DNA of 64,000 nt from Sycobia sp. Sy_11 (lineage: Eukaryota > Arthropoda > Insecta > Hymenoptera > Epichrysomallidae). The notes under the pieces are model-generated. The model saw nothing but the letters and a program-made list of their open reading frames with translations, did no database searches and was not told where the DNA came from. Made by a program: the position numbers and the translations under genes. Location: NCBI GenBank assembly GCA_018907035.1, contig JACCIC010000022.1, positions 405,001-469,000 of the forward strand, in the 5' to 3' direction. Positions 1 through 11,251 of the stretch are shown here, in pieces. Within the stretch, counting starts at the first letter, position 1. Each line of letters begins with the position of its first letter.

Positions 1-12
1 AAAATATATGAG

Positions 13-123
13 TGTCCCGAGCGTGTGAAAAAGTAGCAGAGGATCGTCAAGCATTCGTCAAGCAGCTGTATGCCAAGAATTCCGAAAAAGCCACCTCCGA
101 GCCCATCGATAGGACAGGCATGG
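13..123 (+). CDS. possible internal coding exon at left edge
   Basis: An open stretch of about 37 codons with balanced, non-repetitive codon use. It starts after an AG at 11-12 and ends at an ATG|GTGAGA donor-like site at about 123/124. The peptide is charged and helix-like (it includes CEKVAEDRQAFVKQLYAKN) and gives way at once to a (TA)n tract downstream, as expected if the intron starts there. An in-frame stop lies just upstream, so an intron border at 12/13 is required. The acceptor has no visible pyrimidine tract because the window begins here. I do not recognise the protein. It could equally be chance or UTR sequence. Confidence 0.3.
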
Positions 124-153
124 TGAGAAAAATTCAGAAATGCACCCTGGGAG

Positions 154-156
<3 letters not shown>

Positions 157-214
<58 letters not shown>
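157..214. repeat. (TA)n microsatellite
   Basis: Uninterrupted TA dinucleotide run of about 58 bp. It produces Tyr-Ile repeat open frames on both strands that are not genes. Confidence 0.95.
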
Positions 215-217
<3 letters not shown>

Positions 218-978
218 GCCGAACTATGTTTGCACCACAAGAGGACGAGACTCGCGAGAGAGAAAGAGGGCGAGAAAGAGGGTACACAGTCCTTCGGTAC
301 CGTATGCCCAGAACGAGGCCTATATATATTATCTAGTCAATTATATATGTATATATGATGTATATACATAGAACAGGAGAAAGAGGAACGACTCGGCCAG
401 CCGATCCGATCGCATTACGTATAGTTCCGCGGTATTGCAGAGACTGCGCAGACGCGAGCGCGGGAGCACGAGCAAGAGTGTCGGCAATTCTCTCCTCTTT
501 ATACCTAATATCCTATATATATATATATAAACGAGCAACGTTGCAGGAGCAGGTTATATATATCGTGCTCAAGCAACGACTGATGCCTGTGCGTTTTGCT
601 TTTGTCTCCCGCGCGCGCTTATATACGAAAAAGAAAAGCCCCGCTGCTCAGGTTTATATAGATAGAAAGAGCGTTACTCGGTGTCGCGTCGAGGCGCGGT
701 CGGTGCTCTACTGATGCACTAGCGGGTAGCGCAGGCGCTGTCGAGAGAATATGCAGGATAAATATACCTATGTATGCACATATAAATGGGTGTATGTGTG
801 TATGTATAAATATGAACGGCCGAGGCACGCGAGGGACTGGATGAGCGAAAGGGTCCCTCGCCAGTCCGACGTACCCGCAGTCCGGAAGTGGGCCCCCCGG
901 AACTTCGGCCGGCCGCCCGGCCAGCCGTGACCATCAACGAGCGAGTGTGCCAACCTCTCCCTCTTTTCCTCCCCTCTC

Positions 979-981
<3 letters not shown>
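215..981. other. GC-rich, CpG-bearing non-repetitive stretch
   Basis: Between TA tracts lie patches unusually rich in G+C and CpG for this window, notably about 380-480, 590-720 and 820-960, with GA-rich runs at 240-290. Long open frames cross it but run into TA repeats and have no recognisable domain. It could be promoter or 5' UTR DNA; no conserved core element is clear. Confidence 0.35.
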
Positions 982-1034
<53 letters not shown>

Positions 1035-1098
1035 ACGACGTATGCGCGGCTACCGTCGGGGACCATCGTGCTGGTAAGTCGCGTTATCTCCTTGGTAA

Positions 1099-1146
<48 letters not shown>

Positions 1147-1332
1147 TATACACGTGTTGCTTACACACCTGTTCGCCCGCATGCCGGTTTACGTTTATAT
1201 ATATATATATATAGAACATATATGTAAAAAAGCTCCCCCCGCAACTGGCACTCATGAGTGCTCCTTTCCAGTTCCAGTTCTGGGTGTATGTATATGTATA
1301 TGTATATATATATATATATGTATATATATATG

Positions 1333-1383
<51 letters not shown>
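982..1383. repeat. cluster of (TA)n and (TATG)n microsatellites
   Basis: Three long TA tracts (about 982-1032, 1101-1142, 1287-1383, the last with TATG interruptions) and a shorter one at 1196-1214, separated by 50-70 bp of unique sequence. Open frames here are repeat artefacts. Confidence 0.9.
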
Positions 1384-1388
<5 letters not shown>

Positions 1389-1520
1389 ATCCAAAGACCG
1401 TGTGGTCTATGGCAATGTCCTGCACGCGCAGAGGCCTAGCCCCGTGTTCTAGTATTAGATCAATCAATTCGTTTAATGCCATTCTGAAAGAATCGGTTCG
1501 GCAAGTGACGCGGCCTTAGA
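1384..1520. other. exon-like island, possibly minus-strand exon
   Basis: A 130-bp unique island between microsatellites is open on both strands. On the minus strand a good 3' splice site (TTCTTTCAG) is followed directly by a frame starting with ATG at 1482. That frame reads [20 protein letters not shown] and continues for about 12 more residues before entering TA repeat. The plus-strand frame is also open and stops at 1519. I recognise neither. A minus-strand exon is the better guess because of the acceptor, but no clean donor is seen before the repeat. Confidence 0.25.
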
Positions 1521-1695
1521 ATTGGATTGTACGTATATAGTATATATATATCGTTTCCGAATTATATGATGAACTATTTGCGAACATATGTAATGGTTAG
1601 TTACCGATCTAAGTACATATTAAAGAATAAGTATATATTCAATCGAAGAACGATTGTATCTGATGATTTGATCAGTATACGTAATCATCTGCATG

Positions 1696-1696
<1 letters not shown>

Positions 1697-1742
<46 letters not shown>
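1697..1742. repeat. (TA)n microsatellite
   Basis: TA run of about 45 bp ending in a short (CA)n. Confidence 0.95.
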
Positions 1743-1752
<10 letters not shown>

Positions 1753-1763
1753 TAAATATATGA

Positions 1764-3517
1764 AAAACATTCGTCTTTTAAGCTGAAGTACGAATCAAGC
1801 CAATTATTGATTAATTATTCATTGACCTACTGGTGAAGTGAATCGTACTGAGAGTATCGGCATCGACCAAAGCTAGTGATAGAAGAAGCAAGATCTGGAC
1901 TAAGTATAAGACGAGTGTAGCAGAATTTTCCATCCGCTGTTTTCCAAAAATTTTTTAAAACAATGATGTACGTGTGACCAACCAAGCCTTCTTATGATGG
2001 GAAATCAATGTTTGTTGGTTTCCCATTCTGATTGTTTTTCTCGTATTACTCGTTTTAAAATGTCCAAAAACTTCTTAACAATAGTATAGAACTAAAATAT
2101 AACGTTAAAGTAAGTTAAAATAAACTTAGGCATAGAGATAAAATCGAAAATGAGGACAGTAACACGAGCTCAAATAAAACTAGCCAAACCAATATTGAGT
2201 GATTCTTCGTACGGACTGACTAGTTGATCCGTATCTACTTAAGATATTAGAAAAATGCTTGCGTATTTTTCCAAAGTCATCCATATAATGAATTTTCTAA
2301 AAATACTTTATTGTAACAAAATCATGTAAGATGTATTTTTGTTGCAGGTTGAGACAAAAATACTATAAGAATATTTAGCAGAATAATTATATTTTACTAT
2401 TAACAACGTTTATGTAGAAAACTTGTAATATAAAAATGATAGAGAATCTTTAACATATGTATTATAAAAAATAATATAACTGTATCTGGCTTGATTATGA
2501 AATTTACAACGGGCAATGAATACCGTTCTCGACTTTTTTTATATGCCAATAAATATTTTATGAAACTACTTGTGGAGTATTTAAAACATCAGAATTAACC
2601 ATAAAAAACTTATAGAAAAACCAGCGATGAAATTTGTACAACGATGCTGAACGTTTCGTTCAAAAATTTGATTTAGATAAACTATTTCAATCCTTAGAAA
2701 GCGCTGCTCTCCTGAGAAAGTGACATGTAATGCACACAACTATTTCGCGTATTATAAAAAACAATAATTTTCCATTTTTGGATACATCTATAGTTGATCT
2801 AAAACATAGATTTTATCAAGAACATATGACTAATCTCAAAAATCTTGACAGTATGCTGAAATAATAACTGAGATTAATTTTGTAACGAAAGCAATGATAG
2901 CTGTGTATGTAAAAATTATGTTGGATAATCATATAAGTAGTCACAGTATCGTAAGAAGAAAAATATAAATTAAAACGCACTTCTTCTATTTTATAAACAA
3001 TTTATTATATATATCTATGGACGTTTCCGGTTATTTTTTCGGTAAAAACTCATTTTGATCTCAATTGAACATGTATTTTTTCAATCAAAGTCGAATCTTC
3101 AGAACATTTTACCAAAAAAAATCGAAACATCTGTAAATAAATAAATAAGAAGATGAAAAATGTGTAATTTGATTACCCCTTACGATAGTTTAGCCATTCC
3201 TGCCATTATCAAACGTATTGATAAATGACGTAGTGAGATGCTATCTCGAATTGGATAATTACAATTTCAGCTTTAATTACTCCGAAGCAAATGTTAATAT
3301 ATAAATTTTTTAAACCAAACGGTTATTGTTCAAGTTATTGTTCAAATCTATAACTTTTGAAGTAAATATAGTCTATCGTGCGATAAGTTTTATAGGGCAA
3401 TTATATCAAACTTTTTGCATAATATGCTATGAAAGCGCGTAAAATGATATTAAAATAAGTTACTATAACGATTTAAAGTCAAGATCAACGAAAAGATCTG
3501 GGAAGAAAAAGAGGGAG
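1764..3517. other. AT-rich intergenic DNA
   Basis: No open frame of note, no domain and no clear repeat structure. Nothing supported is seen here. Confidence 0.7.
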
Positions 3518-6500
3518 AAGACCGAAGATATTGATTCAAAATCTTAATGATAATTTGTACAAAGTTTATACTAATGACTTCGATGCTCTATCTGCCAGCG
3601 ATAAATATTCATTTCTCATTAATATAATAAAAGAAGCTATCATACACAACACACCAAAGAAAAAGCACTTGAATGACAAATTACACCGCAATCCAGTTCC
3701 TTGGTGGGACGCAGAATGCGACAGAGTCAAGCGTCTTAGAAAAGCAGCACTCAAAAAGTACAATTTCTCTAAGAACCCTAGTGACTATATCAATCTTAAA
3801 AAAAGTATTGCCATAGCCAAAAGAACTTTTAAACAAAAGAAAAGGAACTGCTTTATCAGGTTTGCCGAAAATATTAATTTTCAAACTAGTCGAAAATACG
3901 TCTGGAACACCTGCAAAACTTTAAAAAATAAATGGTGCAAAACTAACTCGGAACATGCTTCTGCAAACCATCAATGGGAAAACACATATATAGAAGCACT
4001 ACAAAAAATAAGTCCTCCATGGGCCCCTACAAATCCAGACTGGCTACCTGTTTGCACTGCTAATAGCTTTTTCGACTCACCGTTCACTTTCGCTGAACTT
4101 AACGCAACACTAAATAATAAAAAGTCATATTCAGCTCCTGGACTAGATGGAATCGGATACGACTGTATCAAATTACTTCCAATTAAATACAAATTATTAC
4201 TTGTAGACATATACAACGAAATGTATGCCTCCAATAACTATCCAATTCAGTGGAAAGAAAGCTACGTGCACTTTATTAAAAAGTCTGAAAAAAAAGACCT
4301 CCGTCCTATTACATTAACGTCCTGCTTCTGCAAAATTTTCGAATCTATGATTAAGTATAAGCTGCAATGGTGGATAGAAAAATATAATTTTCTGCCTGTA
4401 AGCCAAACTGGATTTCGTAATGGCCAATCGACTGTAGATAACTTAGTAAATTTAAATTTAAAAATAGAACAATCATTTTCCAAAAAGAAAGATGTCCTTG
4501 CAGCTTTTCTAGACGTATCTAGTGCATTCGACAATGTAAATATAGATATATTACTACAAAAACTAGCTTCTATTAATTGTTCTTATAATTTCATAAAGTT
4601 TATTAAATTCATAACTTCAAAAAGAATTATATACACAGAAAGAACAGAGAGTGAGCCTAGATTTACATATAAGGGTGTTCCTCAAGGAGGAGTTCTAAGC
4701 CCTCTCCTTTATAATATATACGTTAGCAAAATTACTGAAAATCTTCCAAAAAGCGTAACAGTTTCTCAATTTGCCGATGACATAGCAATCTTTTGTCAAA
4801 GAGGCCCTATTAGAACCTGTAAAAAATTATTAGAAAAAGCCGCTACAACAATTTGTAACAACCTACACGACTTAGGTTTGACTCTCGCTACGAATAAAAC
4901 TGTCTTTATACATTTTAATAAAAAAAGGATCAGACCTGGTCAAACCTCCATTAAGATAAAAGATACTATAATTAAGTCAAGCGAAACAGTACGATTTCTT
5001 GGAATAGAGTTTGACTACGCACTGACTTTTAAAGCCCATATAAACTACATTCAGAAAAAAATATCAAAAACAATGAACTTGATTAAATATCTTAGAGGAA
5101 CATGGTGGGGTGCAACACCAGAAACGTTAATTACTTTGTACAAAAGTTACATTCGATCTATAATTGAATATGGCTTATTTATATATTTTCCTAAACAAAA
5201 AGTGAAAGCTGGTGCGTTAGAAAAGATACAATACAACGCTATACGGCTAGCACTAGGTTACAGAATAAGTACTCCTACAAATATATTACTCGCAGAATCC
5301 AAACTTGACTTATTACAAGAAAGAGCAAAATATTTATGCACGAATTTTCTCAATAAAGTTTATTCAAATAAAGGACTGAATGTGCACAAAACTCTAAACG
5401 AAATTATAAACATGCTTAACAAAGATCCTAACAGGTTTGAACCAAATAGACTACTACTACAGTGTATTCAACAAACAAAAATTACCTTTCCTGAAATTAT
5501 TTCTAAAATACATTATAACAATTTTGCCTGCGACTATAGCACGTCATTTTACAATGTCAATATAGACATATCGTTCGGAAAATCCTTAAAAAACCTTGAG
5601 AATCCGAATAAAGCGGTAGACGAACTAATTGTTAAAGAGAACTCATATGCCATTTTTACGGATGGAAGCAAACGAAAAGGAGCGAGTTCTGTAGGAAGTG
5701 CTTATCTAGTCAAAAACTCTAACTTATGTCACCAAAAAAGTTTGAATAAAAACGCTTCAATTTTCACCGCTGAGTGCATCGCTATCGTTAGTGCAGTAGA
5801 ATTTGCCTTAACCAGATCGGAACAAAACGTTATTATTTTCACTGACTCTCTAAGCGCACTAACAAGTTTAAAAAATGGTCCAATCAATACCATAGCTAAT
5901 CCCTATATAATAGAAATAAAAAAGAAAATACAAGAATTTTACTTAAGAACTACCAACAAGAGTACAATTAAACTGGTATGGATACCTGCGCACATTGGAA
6001 TCAGTGGAAATGAAAGCGTCGACTATCTTGCGAAGACTGCATCCAATATAAATGCACGTAGCCCTTTAAAAATCCCCTATACAGATCTCAAAGAGAAAGC
6101 TAAATTAACAGCTAATAAAAACACACACACATATGTAACTGAGCTAAGTTCCGAAAAAGGTTCAGAATATTTTAAAAATTTTTATATACAAACACGCACA
6201 CCATGGTTCCAAAAGCTAAACCTGAAACGAGAAATAGTCACTACTATTAACAGATGCAGATCTGGACACTACAGTCTAGCCTATTCTTTATGCAAAATTA
6301 ATGTTGTTCCTAACTCCGATTGTCCATGCGGAAATGAAAAGCAAGATCTGAATCATATATTTTGGCAGTGCCCTTTGTATGAGAACGAACGTCGCTACCT
6401 TATAAGTAGACTAAAGATTTCTTTACCATACTCATGTAATGTACTATTTAATCAACCATCTCGAAAAACATGTACCGAAATCTACTGCTATCTTAAAAAA

Positions 6501-6620
6501 TGTAACTTAAATGTATGAATATAACTTCTTTGTACTAAAAATTTGTATTCTATAGCAAAATAATCTCTAAAGAGATTGAAAACTGCTTAATAAAAAAAAA
6601 AAAAAAAAGACCGAAGATAT
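3518..6620 (+). mobile_element. 5'-truncated LINE (I/LOA-type) with target-site duplication
   Basis: The insertion is bounded by a perfect 14-bp direct repeat, AAGACCGAAGATAT, at 3518-3531 and 6607-6620. The inserted DNA runs from 3532 to about 6606 and ends in a poly(A) run, as expected for target-primed reverse transcription. The 5' end is truncated within the pol-like ORF: it begins mid-frame at the duplication, so the apurinic endonuclease is absent and there is no native start codon. The boundary A residues could belong to either the tail or the duplication, so 13 bp is the safe minimum length. The perfect duplication and uninterrupted frame indicate a recent insertion. Confidence 0.93.
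3531..6518 (+). CDS. LINE ORF2 fragment: reverse transcriptase plus RNase H
   Basis: An open frame of 995 codons. About residues 1-190 are the linker that follows the endonuclease in such elements (PWWDAECDRVKRLRKAA). Reverse transcriptase follows: a SAPGLDGIGYDCIK block, FLDVSSAFDNV, GVPQGGVLSPLLYNIYV, and the catalytic FADDIAIF at about residue 415. An RNase H domain comes next, with its acidic residues in FTDGSKRKG, TAECIAI and FTDSLSAL, then WIPAHIGISGNESVDYLAK. The C-terminus has a CPCG..H....C zinc-knuckle-like motif. RNase H after RT points to the I, LOA or R1 clades rather than plain Jockey or RTE. The apparent first codon is TTG at the target-site junction, not a true start. With the endonuclease lost, the copy is probably not autonomous although RT and RNase H motifs look intact. 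A 72-bp 3' UTR and A-tail follow the stop. Confidence 0.93.
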   Translation: MIQNLNDNLYKVYTNDFDALSASDKYSFLINIIKEAIIHNTPKKKHLNDKLHRNPVPWWDAECDRVKRLRKAALKKYNFSKNPSDYINLKKSIAIAKRTFKQKKRNCFIRFAENINFQTSRKYVWNTCKTLKNKWCKTNSEHASANHQWENTYIEALQKISPPWAPTNPDWLPVCTANSFFDSPFTFAELNATLNNKKSYSAPGLDGIGYDCIKLLPIKYKLLLVDIYNEMYASNNYPIQWKESYVHFIKKSEKKDLRPITLTSCFCKIFESMIKYKLQWWIEKYNFLPVSQTGFRNGQSTVDNLVNLNLKIEQSFSKKKDVLAAFLDVSSAFDNVNIDILLQKLASINCSYNFIKFIKFITSKRIIYTERTESEPRFTYKGVPQGGVLSPLLYNIYVSKITENLPKSVTVSQFADDIAIFCQRGPIRTCKKLLEKAATTICNNLHDLGLTLATNKTVFIHFNKKRIRPGQTSIKIKDTIIKSSETVRFLGIEFDYALTFKAHINYIQKKISKTMNLIKYLRGTWWGATPETLITLYKSYIRSIIEYGLFIYFPKQKVKAGALEKIQYNAIRLALGYRISTPTNILLAESKLDLLQERAKYLCTNFLNKVYSNKGLNVHKTLNEIINMLNKDPNRFEPNRLLLQCIQQTKITFPEIISKIHYNNFACDYSTSFYNVNIDISFGKSLKNLENPNKAVDELIVKENSYAIFTDGSKRKGASSVGSAYLVKNSNLCHQKSLNKNASIFTAECIAIVSAVEFALTRSEQNVIIFTDSLSALTSLKNGPINTIANPYIIEIKKKIQEFYLRTTNKSTIKLVWIPAHIGISGNESVDYLAKTASNINARSPLKIPYTDLKEKAKLTANKNTHTYVTELSSEKGSEYFKNFYIQTRTPWFQKLNLKREIVTTINRCRSGHYSLAYSLCKINVVPNSDCPCGNEKQDLNHIFWQCPLYENERRYLISRLKISLPYSCNVLFNQPSRKTCTEIYCYLKKCNLNV

Positions 6621-9600
6621 GGAGATCTATACGCGGAAGCCGTTTTTAGTCTCTTTATTCACCTCTACATAAAAATCTCCAATTCAAGTCACGCATCATT
6701 TTCCAATTTACAAATTCATTTCGAACAATTAAATTTTTTTGGAATTTTTGAAGAATTTCTCATTATACAGTTGATTTTTACAATTATCCCTACGTTCAGG
6801 TTTTTTAAGGGCTTGTATTTTTGTCGAACAAAAATTAAACTACAAAATTTTTTCTCGATTTAATAAAGCCAGAAAAGGATAACAGACCAGGCTATCGAAA
6901 CTTATTTCATTATCTCTTTTCATTGTCGTATTTTATTTAATTGAACTCATAGAATACTTATACGTATAAAATGAAATATAAGATTTATATAGCTTATTAT
7001 TATTTTTAACGATTCCAATAGCGAATTGTGAATCTGCAAAATCGTAAGTAAAATTTAAATTATAACTATCTTTTCTTTTTTCCCTATTTTCTCACTATCC
7101 TCAATGGTTTATCACATCCGAAGAAGTGATTGGGTTCCTATAATAGGGATCGTACATGTCTCAATCAAAATTTTTTAAATTAAATTTCACAAAAAAAAAA
7201 ATTAGTAACAGACTGTCAGGTTTGTTTGGAAATTAATATGTCGTTTTGCGAGAAAATCTATTAACCATCAAGGAATGTATTGGGACCAGAACCTCGTTTA
7301 AACCATATTGTCGGAGAAAAATCAAATTAATTTCCCTTGCTCCTGAAACTAACTTGCCAAAGTCAGTCAAATTTGAACAATAATAGATATGTCGAGCTAT
7401 TACAAGAAATCGTGGATTCAAAATACTTTCATTAACTGCGAAAGCGTCGGAAAACGCCTAGAAGAGTAAAAAAAATTAAATCATTATTTTTCATCTATAT
7501 TGCATGAAACTTCATATGTAAAGGTTTTTGGACTCTCCTAACATAATTCTTTACCCAAAAAAATGAAATTCAAAATAAAATAAATAATACGGAAAACAAA
7601 AATATAAGTCCGATTGACTTTTTTTTCTGGTTGAGATTTTGAACATTTTAAAATTTATCGATCTTACCGGGCCGGGATGCGGCCTCACGCGTAAGTGGTC
7701 TGACTCGCCAACTTCTGCTTAGATTGACTATTTTTAATATCTTGGACACCACATTTCCATAAAAAATGCGAGTTGCAAATTTGTTGAAACCTCGGTGCTC
7801 TCAACGTTAAAATTGTATCTTGTAATATTACTTTTATCCTGACATTACCGATAGTATCGTATGTACAGAGAGTGAGTGCTTAAACGCGAGCTTAAACATT
7901 AAAAGTTTATTTTATTTATAATGTTAATTACTCTTTAGCCGCAATTTTCGACATTTGTATAACTTATAATAAAAACAAAGATAAAAGTAAACTAGTTTTT
8001 ATATAAAAGTAAGTTTACGAAACTGGACAAAAAACTTAATTTTGTTACTGTAAAAAAAGGTATATGACAATAAAAATGGAAATTCAATGGTCAAATATAC
8101 ATACAAATACAATTATACACGTATTCATGGATGGGTTCATAAAATATTTTGTAGTGCACCATTGAAGCTTCCCGTAAGACTGGGAAAAAATATTTTTATG
8201 TTTATCTTTCTAGTGCATATCCATAGCTCGCGGGGCAAGTGGGAAGAGATACTTTAGTCTCCCTGATTTCTTGAAAAAAAGCATGAATAAATTAATAAGT
8301 ATATGTAAAAGATATAATAGATTTTGCGTCAGTAAATAAAAATACTTCGGCTGAGTTAACATTTCGATAAGTAGTGGATTTTTATCTTATTGTTCGGAAA
8401 ATAAAAAAAAACGTCTTTAAGAAAAGCTTAACAAACGCCTTTTTTATTATTTTTTAGATTGTCCGTGGGTATAAACATTTTTAAAGAGATTTTTAAGTAG
8501 AACCATTCAAAAATTACATACAGAAAAACATATAATAAATAGTGGGTTCATTATCTATAAGTAATAACAAAAAGTTATTAGTTTAAAAAATACAATGAAC
8601 GAAAATCCGTCAATATATATTTAATCATATCGCACGTCCACAAGTTTCGTGCTCAGCAAAGTTTAGATTATATTTAAATGAGTGCGACTTGCATATCTTT
8701 ATAGATTATCAGAGGCGTTATGTTAATATTTTCTTTTTCTGTACCTGATATTTTGGTATACCCCATCCCCCATACATTTTTCAATTCAAAAGGGGAAGTT
8801 TTCAATCTTCTAGTTGTTTTCGAAATAAAATATCTTTAGTAATAATATCTAAGAAAAACTCACTCTCATTTTTAAGACTTAAGCTATTAAATTATCCTTT
8901 TAAAAATTTATTTTTAACTTTGTACGTCTGTAACTTATACAAATTTACCGACAATAAAATGTTTATATTATGATATATTCATGACAATATATGGACATGT
9001 AAGTTTAGAACGTTATATATCCTCGAATTGAAGATCGAAGTTTAGTTTGGAACAGTTGTAATTTAGTATTTATTTTTTATATCGACAAATTTTTGCTATA
9101 TCTATCTGTATCTGATTTTACCATAATTTTTTTCACTTTGCAATAATTATTATGTATATAGTTCTGTCGATAATAATGACTATTTTGAAAGAAAAAAAAA
9201 TTATTGGCGATCTCTGCTCTCTATTATTATTTGATAATTATTATGTTAATTTTATATCTGCCCTAACATGGGATATGTAAATGCACGTTATATTCGTTAA
9301 ACAAATACTATATTTTAAACTAAAAAGAATCAAAACGTTAAATTAGTTGTCTTTTCTATATAGATGAATACGGGGATGATGTACGCTTTATAAAATGAAT
9401 ATATTTTTGTTAAATCGAATAAACGAGACAGTGTATTGTCAATATATCGACCTAGTTAATAATAACGCAAATGCAATCGTTACAGTAGATTATAGCGTGA
9501 TTGATTTATTTTATAAATGATAAATTTATTTTTCTGCAATAAAAAATAAATAAAAACGAGAAAGAATAAATTTTTACATATTTGTTAGAAGCGAATCCAC

Positions 9601-9667
9601 AGATATCGAATATAATAAAAAAAATTGCAAAAGAATTTATTTCTTGTTTTCTTAAATCATATATACT

Positions 9668-9704
<37 letters not shown>

Positions 9705-9887
9705 AATAGATTTAATATTAGGTGACGCAATCTACATAGAGATAAAATTAAATAAATGCAATAATAGCATCTGAAGCAATTTTTAATATGCTATTATGAT
9801 AAAAATATATGAAACAACTTCAATAATAAACGTATTGCCATCTTACAGTCTTACAGTCCTTATAATATAATATATTAACTAAAATAA
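6621..9887. other. AT-rich intergenic DNA
   Basis: Mostly featureless. A GC-rich patch of about 55 bp at 7668-7722 stands out. A 62-codon minus-strand frame at 7233-7421 has no recognisable domain. A (TA)n tract lies at 9670-9700. No gene is supported. Confidence 0.65.
9670..9700. repeat. (TA)n microsatellite
   Basis: Short TA run of about 31 bp in intergenic DNA. Confidence 0.95.
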
Positions 9888-10090
9888 TGACCGTCAGACT
9901 GTCCTTGTTTGTTATCACCCCCGAAGAATCTGAAAGAAAACTTATTACTAAATTTAATTAGATTAAAAACTAAAATTAAGAAATTAAAATAATAATAAAA
10001 TAAAATACAATAATATAAAATAAAATAAAATAAAAATAAAAATAATAAAAATAATAAACTATGTTAGCAAAGGACAATCTGACTGTCCCC
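9888..10090. mobile_element. MITE-like element with ~20-bp inverted ends (copy A)
   Basis: The left end GACCGTCAGACTGTCCTTG (9889-9907) is nearly the reverse complement of the right end CAAAGGACAATCTGACTGTC (from 10069), giving terminal inverted repeats of about 20 bp around a 200-bp element. The inside is A-rich and holds an AATAAAA-type simple run at about 9985-10060. A related, more diverged sequence lies at 60575-60711 and shares the CACCCCCGAA.AATCTGAAA block, so this is a dispersed family. There is no coding capacity. The superfamily cannot be named, because no clear target-site duplication is visible. Confidence 0.6.
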
Positions 10091-11251
10091 ACCACCTTAT
10101 TTTCTCCTTTGGTGTTCGACGTTTTGAACCGCTACGGTTCATCTTCAGGAACTAAACTGATTTTAATCATTTTTGAAGCATGAACATAATGTTTTAACTG
10201 ACTTTAAAGAAAATAAAACTGAGAATGATAAACTAACGTATATTGCGTACTTTATTGCAGAATATGTGTAGATTTTTTTACAAAAATGTAGTAAAAAAAT
10301 ATACAAATTTTGATATTTTTGATAATTGATTGAAGCAACTATACAAAGCTCAATATTATCAGTTTTGCTTTTTTAGTTTTAAAAAAGTGGAATTTATTCT
10401 AAACTAATATTTTATTTTCAATAATATAAATATTATATTATCGAAACAACAACTGAAAAAAACTCTCCAAAGTTTGAATCTTCAATTTGAACTTTATAAA
10501 ATAGACATATCAGTCTGTAAAGAAAACGGATTAATTAATTTACATTATTTAACTACTATATTGAATCCAGCAAACTTTTTTGCAACAGCAATCAATATCA
10601 CCTCATATATGTAACAAATTATGTTTTTGTTTTTTTTTTTAACCATTAAACATGTAAATGCAAACCTTTTAACATTTTTGAACGTAATATATGGCAAATA
10701 TCATATCTATATCTATATATACTAGCACAAAAGTTAATTTTATTATTAAACTTCAATCCTACTGGAGATTTAATATTGAAAAATTTTATAGTAAGAAAAA
10801 GTGTTCTTAGCTCGTAACGGCAAAACGAAAAGATATTTAATTTTTATAAAAACAGCTATAAGTTAATTTAATTTTTCCCCCAATACTAAATAAGTATTAA
10901 CTTAATTTAGTAAAATATGATTTAATTAAAATATGTTTGTGATTATTCGTACTAAATCAACAGTAGGTGTATTTTCCTTCATTTTTAAATCTGTATAAAA
11001 TAGATATCAAAATTATTATAGTTAATATATAATATATCTTTTTAACAATAATATTACAAACTAATAGTGTACATGTCGATTTTTAAGCCACTGTTAAAAT
11101 AGATCTATAAAAAATAGTTATATGTTGGTATAGTAGGATGTTTTAAAAAAATTATTAATTTTTAAAACGGCTGTTACAAAAAAAATCCTTATTTATTGTT
11201 TGAAAGTTTGAAATAAAGTACATCTAATAAAATAAAAGAAATACAACTTCA
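10091..11251. other. AT-rich intergenic DNA upstream of the unnamed gene
   Basis: No open frame or repeat of note. It presumably contains the promoter of the small gene that starts at 11252, but no core promoter motif can be defended. Confidence 0.6.

Noticed and set aside
140..1763. Long Tyr-Ile repeat open frames on both strands
   Set aside because: They are translations of (TA)n tracts with no independent coding signal.
3485..3530. Charged open frame spanning the LINE target site (RSGKKKREKTEDMEIYTR when the insert is removed)
   Set aside because: About 30 codons, no domain and no splice signals; probably chance.
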